Source: Chryseobacterium balustinum (GTDB lineage: Bacteria; Bacteroidota; Bacteroidia; Flavobacteriales; Weeksellaceae). Taken from it: 64,000 nt of DNA. How positions within the stretch are numbered: the stretch's first letter is position 1; each line of letters begins with the position of its first letter. The stretch spans positions 1-64,000 of the forward strand of contig NZ_FUZE01000006.1 in assembly GCF_900168205.1 (NCBI RefSeq), in the 5' to 3' direction. Made by a program: the position numbers and the translations under genes. A model generated the notes under the pieces. It did not search any database. It had not been told where the DNA came from and worked only from the letters and a program-made list of their open reading frames with translations. Positions 24,128 to 33,336 of this stretch are shown in pieces.

Positions 24128-24663
24128 GACCAGTTTTTTTCTTTCCTAAGATTTTCAATATGTGCAAAATGATGATTGCAGTGCCAAACATAATTCGCAA
24201 GGTAAACTCTCAGATTATAACTTTCATTGTGTTCAGGATGATGAAAAGTTCTTTCAAACTGTTTATTGGTCATGGCTTTTAATAGAACAGTCCATCTTTG
24301 ATGAGTTCCTTTTATAATTCTCATCGCAGGTTTTATCGGCATATTCACACTATCCTGAAGTTCTGCAAATTTTGCTTCGTCGTAAGGTTTTATGGTGGGA
24401 TTTTCTTCCGTAAGCGCCAATTTTAAACGGATAAGACTATTCATGTGACTGTCTGCAATATGATTGATAAGCTGTCTTACTGTCCAACCTCCTTCTCTGT
24501 ATTGTGTATCTAATTGGTCATCGCTAAAATCTTCAATAAGGTTTTTTAATTTGTTTGGAAAATCTTTGATGACTTTAATATATTCATTGAGTTTAATGTC
24601 GCAGATATTTTCAGGAATTTCAAAGCGACCGATCGGGAATCTTTTCTGTTCTAAATTGTCCAT
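24124..24663 (-). CDS. YfiT-type bacillithiol S-transferase (DinB/YfiT)
   Basis: 179 residues of the YfiT family, metal-dependent enzymes that conjugate bacillithiol to electrophiles. Ligands are visible: His68 in QLINHIADSH and the pair in VWHCNHHFAHIENL near 160-166. The N-terminus RFPIGRFEIPENI is typical. It is the first gene of a four-gene leftward operon whose members all overlap by 4 bp. Confidence 0.9.
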   Translation of the reverse strand: MDNLEQKRFPIGRFEIPENICDIKLNEYIKVIKDFPNKLKNLIEDFSDDQLDTQYREGGWTVRQLINHIADSHMNSLIRLKLALTEENPTIKPYDEAKFAELQDSVNMPIKPAMRIIKGTHQRWTVLLKAMTNKQFERTFHHPEHNESYNLRVYLANYVWHCNHHFAHIENLRKEKNWS

Positions 24664-24809
24664 TTTTAATGATAAATATTTAATATTTTGATCAATATTA
24701 CTGCGTTGTTTATTGTTTAAAACAATATAATACTAACTTAAAAATTAGTTATTGAAAATTAAAAAAAATCTTCTAAGATAAGCTCCGTCAGTGAGAAATA
24801 TTTAAAATA

Positions 24810-25952
24810 TTAATAACCATGCAGATTAATATCCTCTGTTCTTTGCAAAGTTACTTTCTTCCCCATTTTCTTTTGAATCACTCTGAAATGTTGCAATTCA
24901 TCATCAGTTAAAATTGAAATGGCAGTTCCTTTTTCTCCCGCACGGCCGGTTCTACCAATACGGTGAATATAATCTAAAGGCGAACGTGGCAATTCGTAAT
25001 TGATTACACAAGGTAAAGATTCGATGTGAATTCCACGACCGATCAAGTCTGTAGCAACCAAAATTTGAGCTCCGTTTACTTTAAATTCTTCCAAATTATT
25101 TCTACGTGCACCTTGCGACTTTTGACTGTGGATTGCAACGGCTTTTATTTTATTTTTCTTTAATTTTTCAACCAAATTATCAGCAGATCTTGTAGAAGAA
25201 ACGAATATTAAAGCTTTCTCAACCTTCTTTTCTTTAATTAAATATCTTAAGAATGGACCTTTATTTTCAGGAGAAACATGATAAGCCAACTGTTCAATAT
25301 TATCAATTTCTACTTCCTCTTTTTTTATTTCAATAATGGTAGGATTGATTGATAAACGTTCTTTCATTTCAGCAACTTTATCATTTAAAGTCGCTGAAAA
25401 CAGAGTCGTTTGTTTTGCAACGGGCATCATGGCAAAAAGTTTATCCATTTCTTCGCCAAAACCTAACTGAAACATTTTATCTGCTTCATCGATCACCAAA
25501 TGCTGTATTCCGGAAATACTTAAAGCATTATGATCAATTAAATCTAACAAACGACCAGGCGTTGCAATAAGAATTTCTACACCAAACATTCCTTTCATCT
25601 GCGGATTGATAGAAACACCGCCATAAACTGCCATTGTACGGACTTCACGTTTCAAATTGTCTGTAAACGCTCTGAAAACCTCATCAATCTGAATGGCCAA
25701 TTCTCTTGTAGGAACCAATATTAAAACCTGTACATTACGATCTTTTTTAACCTCCGCATTTTGTAACTTTTCCAAAATCGGCATCACAAAACAAGCTGTT
25801 TTTCCGGAACCTGTCTGTGCAATTCCCATCAAATCTTTTCCCTGCAAAATAACGGGTACAGCTTGCTCCTGAATTGGAAAAGGCTTCAGATAACCCAATT
25901 TTTTAACAGAATGAATGATATTGTGTGATAGACCTAAAGATTCGAATGACAT
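24810..25952 (-). CDS. DEAD-box RNA helicase, RhlE-like
   Basis: 380 residues. Motifs in order: FPIQEQAVPVILQGKDLMGI (Q motif region), AQTGSGKT, PTRELA, VIDEADKM, SAT, LVATDLIGRGIHI and HRIGRTGR. The C-terminus is short, without the basic tail of larger DEAD helicases. These enzymes remodel RNA, often in ribosome assembly or cold adaptation. TATCTTTG on the minus strand (25977-25970) is its -7 element. Confidence 0.94.
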   Translation of the reverse strand: MSFESLGLSHNIIHSVKKLGYLKPFPIQEQAVPVILQGKDLMGIAQTGSGKTACFVMPILEKLQNAEVKKDRNVQVLILVPTRELAIQIDEVFRAFTDNLKREVRTMAVYGGVSINPQMKGMFGVEILIATPGRLLDLIDHNALSISGIQHLVIDEADKMFQLGFGEEMDKLFAMMPVAKQTTLFSATLNDKVAEMKERLSINPTIIEIKKEEVEIDNIEQLAYHVSPENKGPFLRYLIKEKKVEKALIFVSSTRSADNLVEKLKKNKIKAVAIHSQKSQGARRNNLEEFKVNGAQILVATDLIGRGIHIESLPCVINYELPRSPLDYIHRIGRTGRAGEKGTAISILTDDELQHFRVIQKKMGKKVTLQRTEDINLHGY

Positions 25953-26122
25953 ATAGTAATTATTTAATGCAAAGATAAACTATTACAGTTTGTTTTTTCT
26001 TTCTAAATGCCTTTCAGATTGCAATTTTATTTTTTAAAATGCCGTTTTGTCAGATAATCATGTTTTGGACAAATTTTTGAATGCTAACTTTCATCAATTA
26101 ATAAGAAATTAGAAAGCTATAT

Positions 26123-26728
26123 ATGAAAAAAGCATTAATAATAGTAGACGTACAAAACGATTTTTGTGAAGGTGGAGCTTTGGCTGTTCCAGGAGCAAAC
26201 GAAGTGATTCCCTACATCAATCTTCTGATGGAAGAAAACCAATACGATCAAATTATTCTTACCCAAGATTGGCATCCTGCAAATCACAAAAGTTTTGCAA
26301 GCAATAACAACAGAAAAATTGGTGAAAGCATTATCTTAAATGGTGTTCCGCAGTTTATGTGGCCAGATCATTGTGTAGAAAATACTTTTGGTGCAGAATT
26401 TCATAAAGATTTGAACAGAGAAAAAGTAACTCACATTATTCAGAAAGGAAAAAATACTGAGATTGATGCTTATAGTGGTTTTCAGGATAACAATCACTTT
26501 ATGAAAACCGGATTAGATGATTTCTTGAAATATAATGAAATTCAATTGGTAGAAATTGTAGGTTTAGCACTAGATTACTGTGTGAAATTTACTTGTACCG
26601 ATGCTGCTGCCAATGGATACATTACCTGTCTTCACTTCAACGGAACCCGTGCTGTTAATGTAAAACCAGATAACGGTAAAGATGCAATTTTTGAAATGTT
26701 GCAGAAAGGGGTAACAATTTTGGGATAG
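26123..26728 (+). CDS. pncA: Nicotinamidase / pyrazinamidase
   Basis: 201 residues. It converts nicotinamide to nicotinate for NAD salvage. The catalytic triad is Asp9 (VDVQNDF), Lys108 (IQKGK) and Cys153 (ALDYCV). Metal ligands are Asp49 and His51 (TQDWHPANH) and His83 (WPDHCV). Monocistronic; a repeat and a bidirectional terminator follow. Confidence 0.95.
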   Translation: MKKALIIVDVQNDFCEGGALAVPGANEVIPYINLLMEENQYDQIILTQDWHPANHKSFASNNNRKIGESIILNGVPQFMWPDHCVENTFGAEFHKDLNREKVTHIIQKGKNTEIDAYSGFQDNNHFMKTGLDDFLKYNEIQLVEIVGLALDYCVKFTCTDAAANGYITCLHFNGTRAVNVKPDNGKDAIFEMLQKGVTILG

Positions 26729-26782
26729 TTTTTTGAATAAACATAAATTTCAATTTTGTAATTTGTTTTAAGCTTAATATTC

Positions 26783-26868
26783 AGTTTGTCATTCTGAATG
26801 GAACAAAGTGAAATGAAGAATCTCTTTAATCTAAATAATAGATTCTTCCTTCGTCAGAATGACAAACT
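26783..26868. repeat. Palindromic dispersed repeat (GTCATTCTGA type)
   Basis: Fifteen-bp perfect arms, AGTTTGTCATTCTGA (26783-26797) and its complement (26854-26868), enclose GAAATGAAGAATCTC and its imperfect complement GATTCTTCCTTCGTCAGAA. This matches the class of short palindromic elements scattered between genes in many Bacteroidota genomes. The RNA would fold into one long hairpin. Confidence 0.65.
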
Positions 26869-26880
26869 TTGAAAATAAAA

Positions 26881-26912
26881 AAAGACGTTGAATTTTTTCA
26901 ACGTCTTTATAT
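26881..26912. terminator. Bidirectional intrinsic terminator
   Basis: AAAGACGTTGAA (26881-26892) pairs with TTCAACGTCTTT (26897-26908) around TTTT. It separates convergent pncA and the pseudouridine synthase gene. Confidence 0.85.
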
Positions 26913-26951
26913 TTTAAGTTAAAACCCGAAACTTTTAATCTCGTATCTCGA

Positions 26952-28103
26952 CTAAAGCATTTTAAGATTATTAACCTCTTGCTCTGTAAGGATTCTCCAG
27001 TGTCCTCTTTTGATGTTTTTCTTAGTCATTCCTGCAAACATTACTCTGTCTAGAGCTTCCACTTCATATCCTAATCTTTGGAAAATTCTTCTGATGACAC
27101 GGTTCCAACCGATATGAATTTCGATTCCGATTTCATTTTTAGGTTTTCCTTCGATAAATGAAATCTGATCAACCTCTGCAATACCTTCATCCAAACGAAT
27201 TCCTTCAGCAATAAGTTTCATATCTTCATTCGTTAGTTTTTTATCTAACGTTACATGATAAATTTTCTTAGCATCAAAAGATGGATGCGTCAATTTTTTC
27301 GTCATGTGTCCGTCATTTGTCAAAAGAATAACTCCGGTTGTAGAACGGTCTAATCTTCCTACCGGGAAAACTCTGTATGGAGAAGCATTCGCAACCAAAT
27401 CCATTACCGTTTTTCTTGCTTTGTCGTCTTTTGTAGTAGAGATATAACCTTTTGGCTTATTCAATAATACATAAACAGGCTTTTCAGGAGTAATGTTTTG
27501 TCCGTCGAAAACTACTTTGTCAGTTTTTTCAACTTGGTAACCCATTTCAGTCACTACTTTCCCATTTACTTCTACCAAACCTTGAGTAATTAACTCATCA
27601 GCTTCTCTCCTACTGCAAATTCCTGAATTGGCGATATATTTGTTTAGACGAATAGTATCCTTATGAACGTCTTGTTCTACTTTTTTGAATCTTCTTTTCT
27701 GTACAAAAGATTTTGCTTTGTCTTGATCTCTTTCGTTACCTTCAGTTCCGGGTCTTCTTCCATATTTCAGGCTGCCTCTTTCGTATTTATCTCTAACGTC
27801 AAAACTACCGGGTCTGCTACCACCTCTACTTGGAGTTGATTTACTGAAAGGCTTCTTGTCTTCACCTTGGCTGGTAATAAAAGGTTCTTGTTCAGTTTTT
27901 GAATATTTCTTATTCATTCGAGCCTGATAACTGGTATCATCACTTCTTTTGGAATCAGAATTTCTTTCTCCTGCTTTAGGGAATGACTTTTTGAAAGGTT
28001 TTGATCCGGAATCTCCAGATTTAAGAGAACGAGGACTGTCTGAATTTCTAGTTGAAGATCTAGGTTTTTTAGGTCTCCCTGAATTATTATTGTCTCTGCT
28101 CAT
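26952..28103 (-). CDS. rRNA pseudouridine synthase, RluB/RsuA family
   Basis: 383 residues. A low-complexity basic N-terminus (about 1-145, rich in Ser, Arg, Lys and Gly) precedes an S4 RNA-binding domain (IRLNKYIANSGICSRREADE) and the catalytic domain with Asp in GRLDRSTTGVILLTNDG. It isomerises a uridine in rRNA, by analogy 23S U2605 for RluB. The long disordered extension is usual in Bacteroidota homologues. Divergent from aroB; TATCTTTG on the minus strand (28125-28118) is a good -7 element. Confidence 0.92.
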   Translation of the reverse strand: MSRDNNNSGRPKKPRSSTRNSDSPRSLKSGDSGSKPFKKSFPKAGERNSDSKRSDDTSYQARMNKKYSKTEQEPFITSQGEDKKPFSKSTPSRGGSRPGSFDVRDKYERGSLKYGRRPGTEGNERDQDKAKSFVQKRRFKKVEQDVHKDTIRLNKYIANSGICSRREADELITQGLVEVNGKVVTEMGYQVEKTDKVVFDGQNITPEKPVYVLLNKPKGYISTTKDDKARKTVMDLVANASPYRVFPVGRLDRSTTGVILLTNDGHMTKKLTHPSFDAKKIYHVTLDKKLTNEDMKLIAEGIRLDEGIAEVDQISFIEGKPKNEIGIEIHIGWNRVIRRIFQRLGYEVEALDRVMFAGMTKKNIKRGHWRILTEQEVNNLKML

Positions 28104-28203
28104 TCTAAATATTTTTGCAAAGATAGTAATTTAGTTACGAGTTAGAAATTAAGAATCATAACTTTGTAGCTTAGTATAGCTTTAATTATAAAAAAATCAT
28201 ACG

Positions 28204-29250
28204 ATGATTACCTTATTAGACGAAAATTTTTCGCAACTCAATCAATTTCTGACCGAAAAATCATTCAGTAAAATTTTTATTTTAGTGGATGAAAATACTC
28301 ATGAATATTGTCTTCCTATATTTTTAGGTAATTTAGAAACCGATATTTCTTTTGAAATTCTGGAGATTGAAGCGGGTGAAGAGATGAAAAACATTCAAAC
28401 CGCCAATCAGCTTTGGGAAATTCTTACAGAAATGAAAGCCGACCGAAAAGCTTTAATGATCAATCTTGGTGGCGGTGTGATTACCGATATGGGAGGTTTT
28501 GTAGCGTCAACTTATAAAAGAGGAATTCAGTTTATCAATATTCCCACTACTCTTCTTTCGATGTGTGATGCATCTATCGGTGGTAAAACAGGAATTGACC
28601 TGATGCATTATAAAAATATGGTAGGAACATTTTCGTTTCCTGAACAAATATATGCTTACACCCGATTTTTAGATACCTTTCCCGCAAAAGAACTGAAAAG
28701 CGGATTTGCTGAAATGCTAAAACACGGGCTAATTGCTGATAAAAAGCACTGGGAAGCTTTAATAAAGCTGCAACATTTAGATCCTACAGGAATTGAGCCT
28801 CTCATTCCGCAGTCAATGGAAATTAAGCAGGAAGTTGTGAATGCAGATTTTCATGAGAAAAATGTGAGAAAAACTTTAAACTTCGGTCATACCATCGGTC
28901 ATGCTATCGAAAGTTTATGTCTGCAGAGCGAAAATCCTATTCTTCACGGTGAAGCGGTTGCTTTGGGGATGATTTGCGAAAGCCATCTTTCTTATCTTGA
29001 AGGTTTAATTTCTAAAGAAGATGCAGATTTAATTATAGAAAATATTCAGAGATATTTCAGCTTTATTGATTTGGGTGATTTTAAAGATGAAGATATTTTC
29101 AATTTATTATTGAATGATAAGAAAAATACAGATGCAAAAATAAATTTTTCTTTGCTTTCGGGGATTGGTTCTTGTATTTATGACCACGAATGCAGCACAG
29201 AAAATATTCAAAAATCAATTAATTATTACAAAAATCTGAGTGAATTTTAA
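28204..29250 (+). CDS. aroB: 3-dehydroquinate synthase
   Basis: 348 residues. Second step of the shikimate pathway, converting DAHP to 3-dehydroquinate with NAD and a divalent metal. NAD-binding GGGVITDMGGFVASTYKRG, the metal/substrate His in NFGHTIGHAIE and LHGEAVALGM are all visible. TAACTTTG at 28159-28166 is the -7 element; the gene is divergent from the pseudouridine synthase. Confidence 0.95.
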   Translation: MITLLDENFSQLNQFLTEKSFSKIFILVDENTHEYCLPIFLGNLETDISFEILEIEAGEEMKNIQTANQLWEILTEMKADRKALMINLGGGVITDMGGFVASTYKRGIQFINIPTTLLSMCDASIGGKTGIDLMHYKNMVGTFSFPEQIYAYTRFLDTFPAKELKSGFAEMLKHGLIADKKHWEALIKLQHLDPTGIEPLIPQSMEIKQEVVNADFHEKNVRKTLNFGHTIGHAIESLCLQSENPILHGEAVALGMICESHLSYLEGLISKEDADLIIENIQRYFSFIDLGDFKDEDIFNLLLNDKKNTDAKINFSLLSGIGSCIYDHECSTENIQKSINYYKNLSEF

Positions 29251-29353
29251 GGTTTAAACTAAATTTTTAGATTTAAATTCAAATAACTATTATTTATAAC
29301 ATATAAATTAATTGAAATTTAATTACTTAACAATCATGTTGTTATGATATAAG

Positions 29354-29380
29354 CCATTTACTATTGTGAATGGTTTTTTT
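29354..29380 (+). terminator. Intrinsic terminator after aroB
   Basis: CCATTTAC and GTGAATGG (one G-U pair) around TATT, followed by seven T residues. It lies 104 bp after aroB, and a further AAACTGAAAAAGTTT hairpin is at about 29436. Confidence 0.7.
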
Positions 29381-29499
29381 ATGTTTTTACTTTTCTGTGA
29401 GTTTTGGCAAACAATTTGAAAGATACGTCTCGTCAAACTGAAAAAGTTTGGCAGTAAAATTTAAAATTAGAATTAGTAAAATATTAAAAAATTTAAGTT

Positions 29500-30153
29500 A
29501 TGAAAAAGTTAATTTTAGGAATCGCAGTTTTGTCAACATCTTTGGCATTTGCTCAGACTACAACGACCACTACTACAACTAGAACGACATCGTCTTCAGA
29601 TGTAAGATTTGGTATCAAGGCAGGTATGAACGTTTCTTCATTATCAAAAGATGGAGCATTAGAAGATCAAGGATCAAAAATTGGTTTTAATGCAGGTGTA
29701 TTTGCAACGATTCCAGTAGCAGAATCATTTAGCATTCAACCAGAGGTTCTATATACACAATATGGTGACAAATATGATGAAGTTGTTTTAGGAAACAGAT
29801 ATTCTAGAGCTAGACATTTAGATTATGTTGCGGTTCCGGTAATGTTCCAATATAACTTCGTTCCTAACTTCTATGTTGAAGCAGGTCCAGAATTCGGACT
29901 ATTAGTTAATGCTAAGAATAAATTTAAAAATGAAACAAATAATGATGTAATTACTGAATCTGGTGATTATAAAGATGATTTAAATTCATTTAATTTAGGT
30001 ATTGGTTTGGGTGCTGGTTATTATTTCACAGATAATATTGGTATTACAGCTAGATATGTTGCAGGTGTAACGGATATTGCTAAAGACAGACCAAGTAATT
30101 CTGATGCTGTAAGAAACAATACTTTCCAAGTAGGTTTAGCTTACAAATTCTAA
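29500..30153 (+). CDS. Outer-membrane beta-barrel protein (porin family)
   Basis: 217 residues. Signal peptide MKKLILGIAVLSTSLAFAQ, then a Thr run and an eight-strand OmpA-like barrel (FGIKAGMNVSSL, GVFATIPVAESFSIQPEVLY, YVAVPVMFQYNF, LGIGLGAGYYF) ending in the aromatic VGLAYKF needed for outer-membrane insertion. Function unknown; such small barrels are abundant in flavobacteria. Confidence 0.9.
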   Translation: MKKLILGIAVLSTSLAFAQTTTTTTTTRTTSSSDVRFGIKAGMNVSSLSKDGALEDQGSKIGFNAGVFATIPVAESFSIQPEVLYTQYGDKYDEVVLGNRYSRARHLDYVAVPVMFQYNFVPNFYVEAGPEFGLLVNAKNKFKNETNNDVITESGDYKDDLNSFNLGIGLGAGYYFTDNIGITARYVAGVTDIAKDRPSNSDAVRNNTFQVGLAYKF

Positions 30154-30181
30154 GAAAAAGAAAAAATCTTATTTCAATAAT

Positions 30182-30217
30182 AAAGGTCAGACTTACAATT
30201 AAGTCTGACCTTTTTTA
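30182..30217. terminator. Bidirectional intrinsic terminator (porin / purF)
   Basis: AAAGGTCAGACTT (30182-30194) pairs perfectly with AAGTCTGACCTTT (30201-30213) around ACAATT, followed by T residues. It serves the convergent porin and purF genes. Confidence 0.9.
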
Positions 30218-30233
30218 TATTTAGAAATTAATC

Positions 30234-31733
30234 TTAATTAAACAATTCTATTTCTTCTCCCTTTGCTACAGGATATTCTTCAGTGAAGCATCCGAAACAA
30301 TGGTTTGAAGAACCTAGAATTTCTTTTAAATTATCAGTACTTAAAAATTCTAAAGAATCTACTCCTAAATAAACTCTAAGCTCTTCTGTCGTCATATTGG
30401 CAGAAATCAAATCATCTTTTGATGGGGTATCAATTCCCAAATAACAAGGTGCAATGATTGGCGGAGAAACACTTCTGAAGTGAATTTCCTTTACGCCTGC
30501 TTCTTTAAGAATTTTAACCAATCTCTTAGAAGTCGTTCCACGAACGATTGAATCGTCAATGATAACCACTCTTTTGTCTTTGATCTCAGAAATGATCGGG
30601 TTCAGTTTCAGATTAACGATTCTTTCTCTCATTTCCTGAGTTGGAACGATGAAACTTCTTCCAATATATCTGTTTTTAATCAAAACCGGGCGGAAAGGTA
30701 TTCCTGAAGCTTTAGAAAAACCAATTGCAGCCGGAACTCCAGAATCAGGAACTCCAATAACGATATCAGCTTCTACAGGAGCCTGTTCCCAGATTTTCTC
30801 ACCAGATTTTTCTCTGATCTCGTAAACGTTGATGTTTTCTAACGTAGAGTCAGGTCTTGCAAAATAAATGTATTCAAAAGAACAGATTCTCTGCTTCCCT
30901 CTCTCCTCATTTACCATGTAAGAATTTAATTTTCCAGGTTCGTTTTCATTGGTATAAATGATTTCGCCTGGCAAAACATCTCTTACATATTGAGCTCCAA
31001 CAGCGTCTAAAGCAACAGACTCAGAAGCGACAACGTAAGAATTTTCGTTAATTGCTCCCAAAACTAAAGGTCTGATTCCGTTGAAATCTCTGAATGCAAA
31101 GAATTTATTTCTCGTCATTCCCACCACGGAATAAGCGCCTTCAATTTTCTCCATTGTTGCCTTAATAGCACCACGAAGTCCAAGGTCTAGATTTTTTTGG
31201 ATTAATCTTAAAATAACCTCAGAATCTGAAGTCGCTCTGAAAACTACACCTTCAGCTTCCAGTTCATGCTTTAGTTCTTTCGCATTGGTTAAGTTACCAT
31301 TGTGAGCGATAGAAAGTATAATCTGGTCATATTCGTTTTTGGCAAAAAATGGCTGGAAATTATATTTCTTTTTGTCTCCTGCAGTCGTATAACGGGTATG
31401 TCCGATTGCAGAATTTCCCATAAAAGTTTCAGGATTTTGAATCTCTTTATAAACATCCAAAACCAAACCTTCATCTTTCATGTTGGTGATTTTTCCGTCT
31501 TTAAGAACAGAAATACCACAAGCTTCCTGACCTCTGTGCTGAAGCGCAAAAAGCCCGAACTGAGAAAGAGAAAACGTATCCAGATCGTTATCAGAATACA
31601 TTCCAAAGATTCCACACTCCTCGGTTGGAGCGTCCAGTCTTTCTTCTTCCTGCGTTCTGAAAAGATTTCTTCCGTAGGTTTGAGTTTCAAACTGTTTTAA
31701 ATATTCACTTTTATGAATGTCTAAACTTTTCAT
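30234..31733 (-). CDS. purF: Amidophosphoribosyltransferase
   Basis: 499 residues from the ATG at 31733; an ATG at 31787 would add 18 unconserved residues. First committed step of purine synthesis (PRPP plus glutamine to phosphoribosylamine). The N-terminal nucleophile is Cys40 in EECGIFGMYS, so about 39 residues must be removed as a propeptide, far more than the 11 in Bacillus. It is the Fe-S type: the cluster cysteines appear as RICSFEYIY, IAPCYLGI and HCFGCF. The PRPP loop is VVIIDDSIVRGTT. Downstream of purC in the same direction. Confidence 0.96.
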   Translation of the reverse strand: MKSLDIHKSEYLKQFETQTYGRNLFRTQEEERLDAPTEECGIFGMYSDNDLDTFSLSQFGLFALQHRGQEACGISVLKDGKITNMKDEGLVLDVYKEIQNPETFMGNSAIGHTRYTTAGDKKKYNFQPFFAKNEYDQIILSIAHNGNLTNAKELKHELEAEGVVFRATSDSEVILRLIQKNLDLGLRGAIKATMEKIEGAYSVVGMTRNKFFAFRDFNGIRPLVLGAINENSYVVASESVALDAVGAQYVRDVLPGEIIYTNENEPGKLNSYMVNEERGKQRICSFEYIYFARPDSTLENINVYEIREKSGEKIWEQAPVEADIVIGVPDSGVPAAIGFSKASGIPFRPVLIKNRYIGRSFIVPTQEMRERIVNLKLNPIISEIKDKRVVIIDDSIVRGTTSKRLVKILKEAGVKEIHFRSVSPPIIAPCYLGIDTPSKDDLISANMTTEELRVYLGVDSLEFLSTDNLKEILGSSNHCFGCFTEEYPVAKGEEIELFN

Positions 31734-31777
31734 TTCTATTTTTTCTAATCTAGAATTTATTTTGATAGATACTTTTA

Positions 31778-31826
31778 TTAGATGCAAGTTTAAATATTAT
31801 GTTAAATTGAAATTCCTTACATCTAA
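31778..31826. repeat. Inverted repeat between purC and purF
   Basis: TTAGATGCAAG (31778-31788) and CTTACATCTAA (31816-31826) are complementary at 10 of 11 positions across a 27-bp AT-rich spacer. No T tract follows on the purF side. It could be an operator for a purine regulator or an RNA stem shaping purF expression. Confidence 0.4.
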
Positions 31827-31842
31827 ATTTTAATCTAAAATC

Positions 31843-32565
31843 TTATTTACCAAGAACAGTTTTCAATCTATTGTAGATCTCAACATAAGCTTCAGTAACT
31901 TCCCCAAGATCTCTTCTGAATCTGTCTTTGTCTAACTTCTTCATCGTGTCTTTATCCCAAAGTCTGCAAGTATCAGGAGAAATTTCGTCAGCAAGAATGA
32001 TTTCGCCGTCTGAAGTTTTTCCTAATTCGATTTTGAAATCTACCAAGATGATATTCATTTTATCGAAAAGATCGATTAAAATTTCGTTGATGTCTGAAGT
32101 TAATTCATACATCTCATCAAGCTCTTCATACGTTGCTGCTCCTAAGAAAACAGCGTGGTGATCGTTGATAAGCGGATCTCCCAATTCGTCTTTTTTGTAG
32201 CAGATATCGAAGATGGTAACCGGAGATTTAATTCCTTCCTCAACTCCTAATCTCTGAGCCATACTTCCTGCAGAATAGTTTCTTACGACCATTTCCAAAG
32301 GAATAATTGATACTTTCTTTACCAATTGCTCTCTTTCGTCTAATTGTTTGATGAAATGAGTTTTAATTCCTTTTTCATTTAAATATTCAAAAATAAGAGT
32401 GGTGATCGCATTATTCATTTCACCTTTCAAATCTACAGATCCTCTTTTTTGAGCATTAAATGCAGTTGCATCGTCTTTGAAACGTACTACAACTTCGTCA
32501 GGATTTTCGGTTGCAAATACTTGTTTTGCTTTACCTTCATACAGCATTTCTAGCTTTTGACTCAT
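31843..32565 (-). CDS. purC: SAICAR synthetase
   Basis: 240 residues. Phosphoribosylaminoimidazole-succinocarboxamide synthase, the step that condenses CAIR with aspartate. Signatures: [27 protein letters not shown] [22 protein letters not shown] and [14 protein letters not shown]. Upstream of purF on the same strand. Confidence 0.96.
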   Translation of the reverse strand: MSQKLEMLYEGKAKQVFATENPDEVVVRFKDDATAFNAQKRGSVDLKGEMNNAITTLIFEYLNEKGIKTHFIKQLDEREQLVKKVSIIPLEMVVRNYSAGSMAQRLGVEEGIKSPVTIFDICYKKDELGDPLINDHHAVFLGAATYEELDEMYELTSDINEILIDLFDKMNIILVDFKIELGKTSDGEIILADEISPDTCRLWDKDTMKKLDKDRFRRDLGEVTEAYVEIYNRLKTVLGK

Positions 32566-32638
32566 AATTTTTACTTTTTTTTACTTTAGAAAACCTCGAA
32601 TCAAAGGTTTTCAATTATAGTTAGATTTATATTACTTT

Positions 32639-33334
32639 TTACTTAATTAAAATTCCTGCTAAAACAGCGATTCCAAAACTTAACAATGTGCCAATTAGTA
32701 CATATTCTGTTAATTTCCTCTGTTTTGCCTGTGCCAAGTCACTGAATCTGAAAACAGATTTTGCTGCAATCATAAAACCCACTCCTTCCCAATGATTGAC
32801 AACAATAAAAGTGAAGACTAATAAACGTTCTAAAATCCCGATGTATTTTCCGGCACTTGATAATGAATCGCTTTGTAGATTATTTTCTTCTTCGGTTACG
32901 GGAGTCCATGATGATAATAATAGTTTAATGAAAATTGAAGCTGGCGATGTTAAAAACAAAGCTGCCATTAGAATTTTCAAAAATTCCTGATCTTTCAGAA
33001 ATTCAAAATTAAACTCACCGCAATAAAGAGAAATTCCACCAATCACTGCTACATGAAGAGCCTGATCAATAAAAAACCATGTTTTTTTTGTTTGAATATT
33101 CTGAAAACTTAGTTTGCAGGCATCAATAATAAAATGAGTGATTCCCACTAAAACAGCTACCCACCAAAGTTTAAGATCCCAAAGGAAAATAAAACTTAAA
33201 ACAGTATGAATAAGAATATGAAAATATAAGTATGCACTTTTCAGTTTACGGTTTTCTTTATCTGCAACCCAAGAATTTGGCTGAAGAATAAAATCTCCAA
33301 GTAAATGTGCCAATATGAGTTGAATAAAAATCAT
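32639..33334 (-). CDS. DUF3307 membrane protein
   Basis: 231 residues with about six hydrophobic segments; the N-terminus LAHLLGDFILQPNSWVADK with conserved His and Asp is the DUF3307 signature. Function unknown. It starts 2 bp after the SatD-type gene ends, and this pairing makes it a likely member of one autoregulated unit. Confidence 0.85.
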   Translation of the reverse strand: MIFIQLILAHLLGDFILQPNSWVADKENRKLKSAYLYFHILIHTVLSFIFLWDLKLWWVAVLVGITHFIIDACKLSFQNIQTKKTWFFIDQALHVAVIGGISLYCGEFNFEFLKDQEFLKILMAALFLTSPASIFIKLLLSSWTPVTEEENNLQSDSLSSAGKYIGILERLLVFTFIVVNHWEGVGFMIAAKSVFRFSDLAQAKQRKLTEYVLIGTLLSFGIAVLAGILIK

Positions 33335-33336
33335 GT

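Noticed and set aside
29560..29600. Thr-rich run in the porin as a possible phase-variable repeat
   Set aside because: The codons are mixed (ACA, ACG, ACC, ACT), so there is no pure tandem DNA repeat for slippage.
31302..31700. 132-residue open frame antisense to purF
   Set aside because: Opposite strand of a conserved gene; composition and lack of motifs indicate a shadow.
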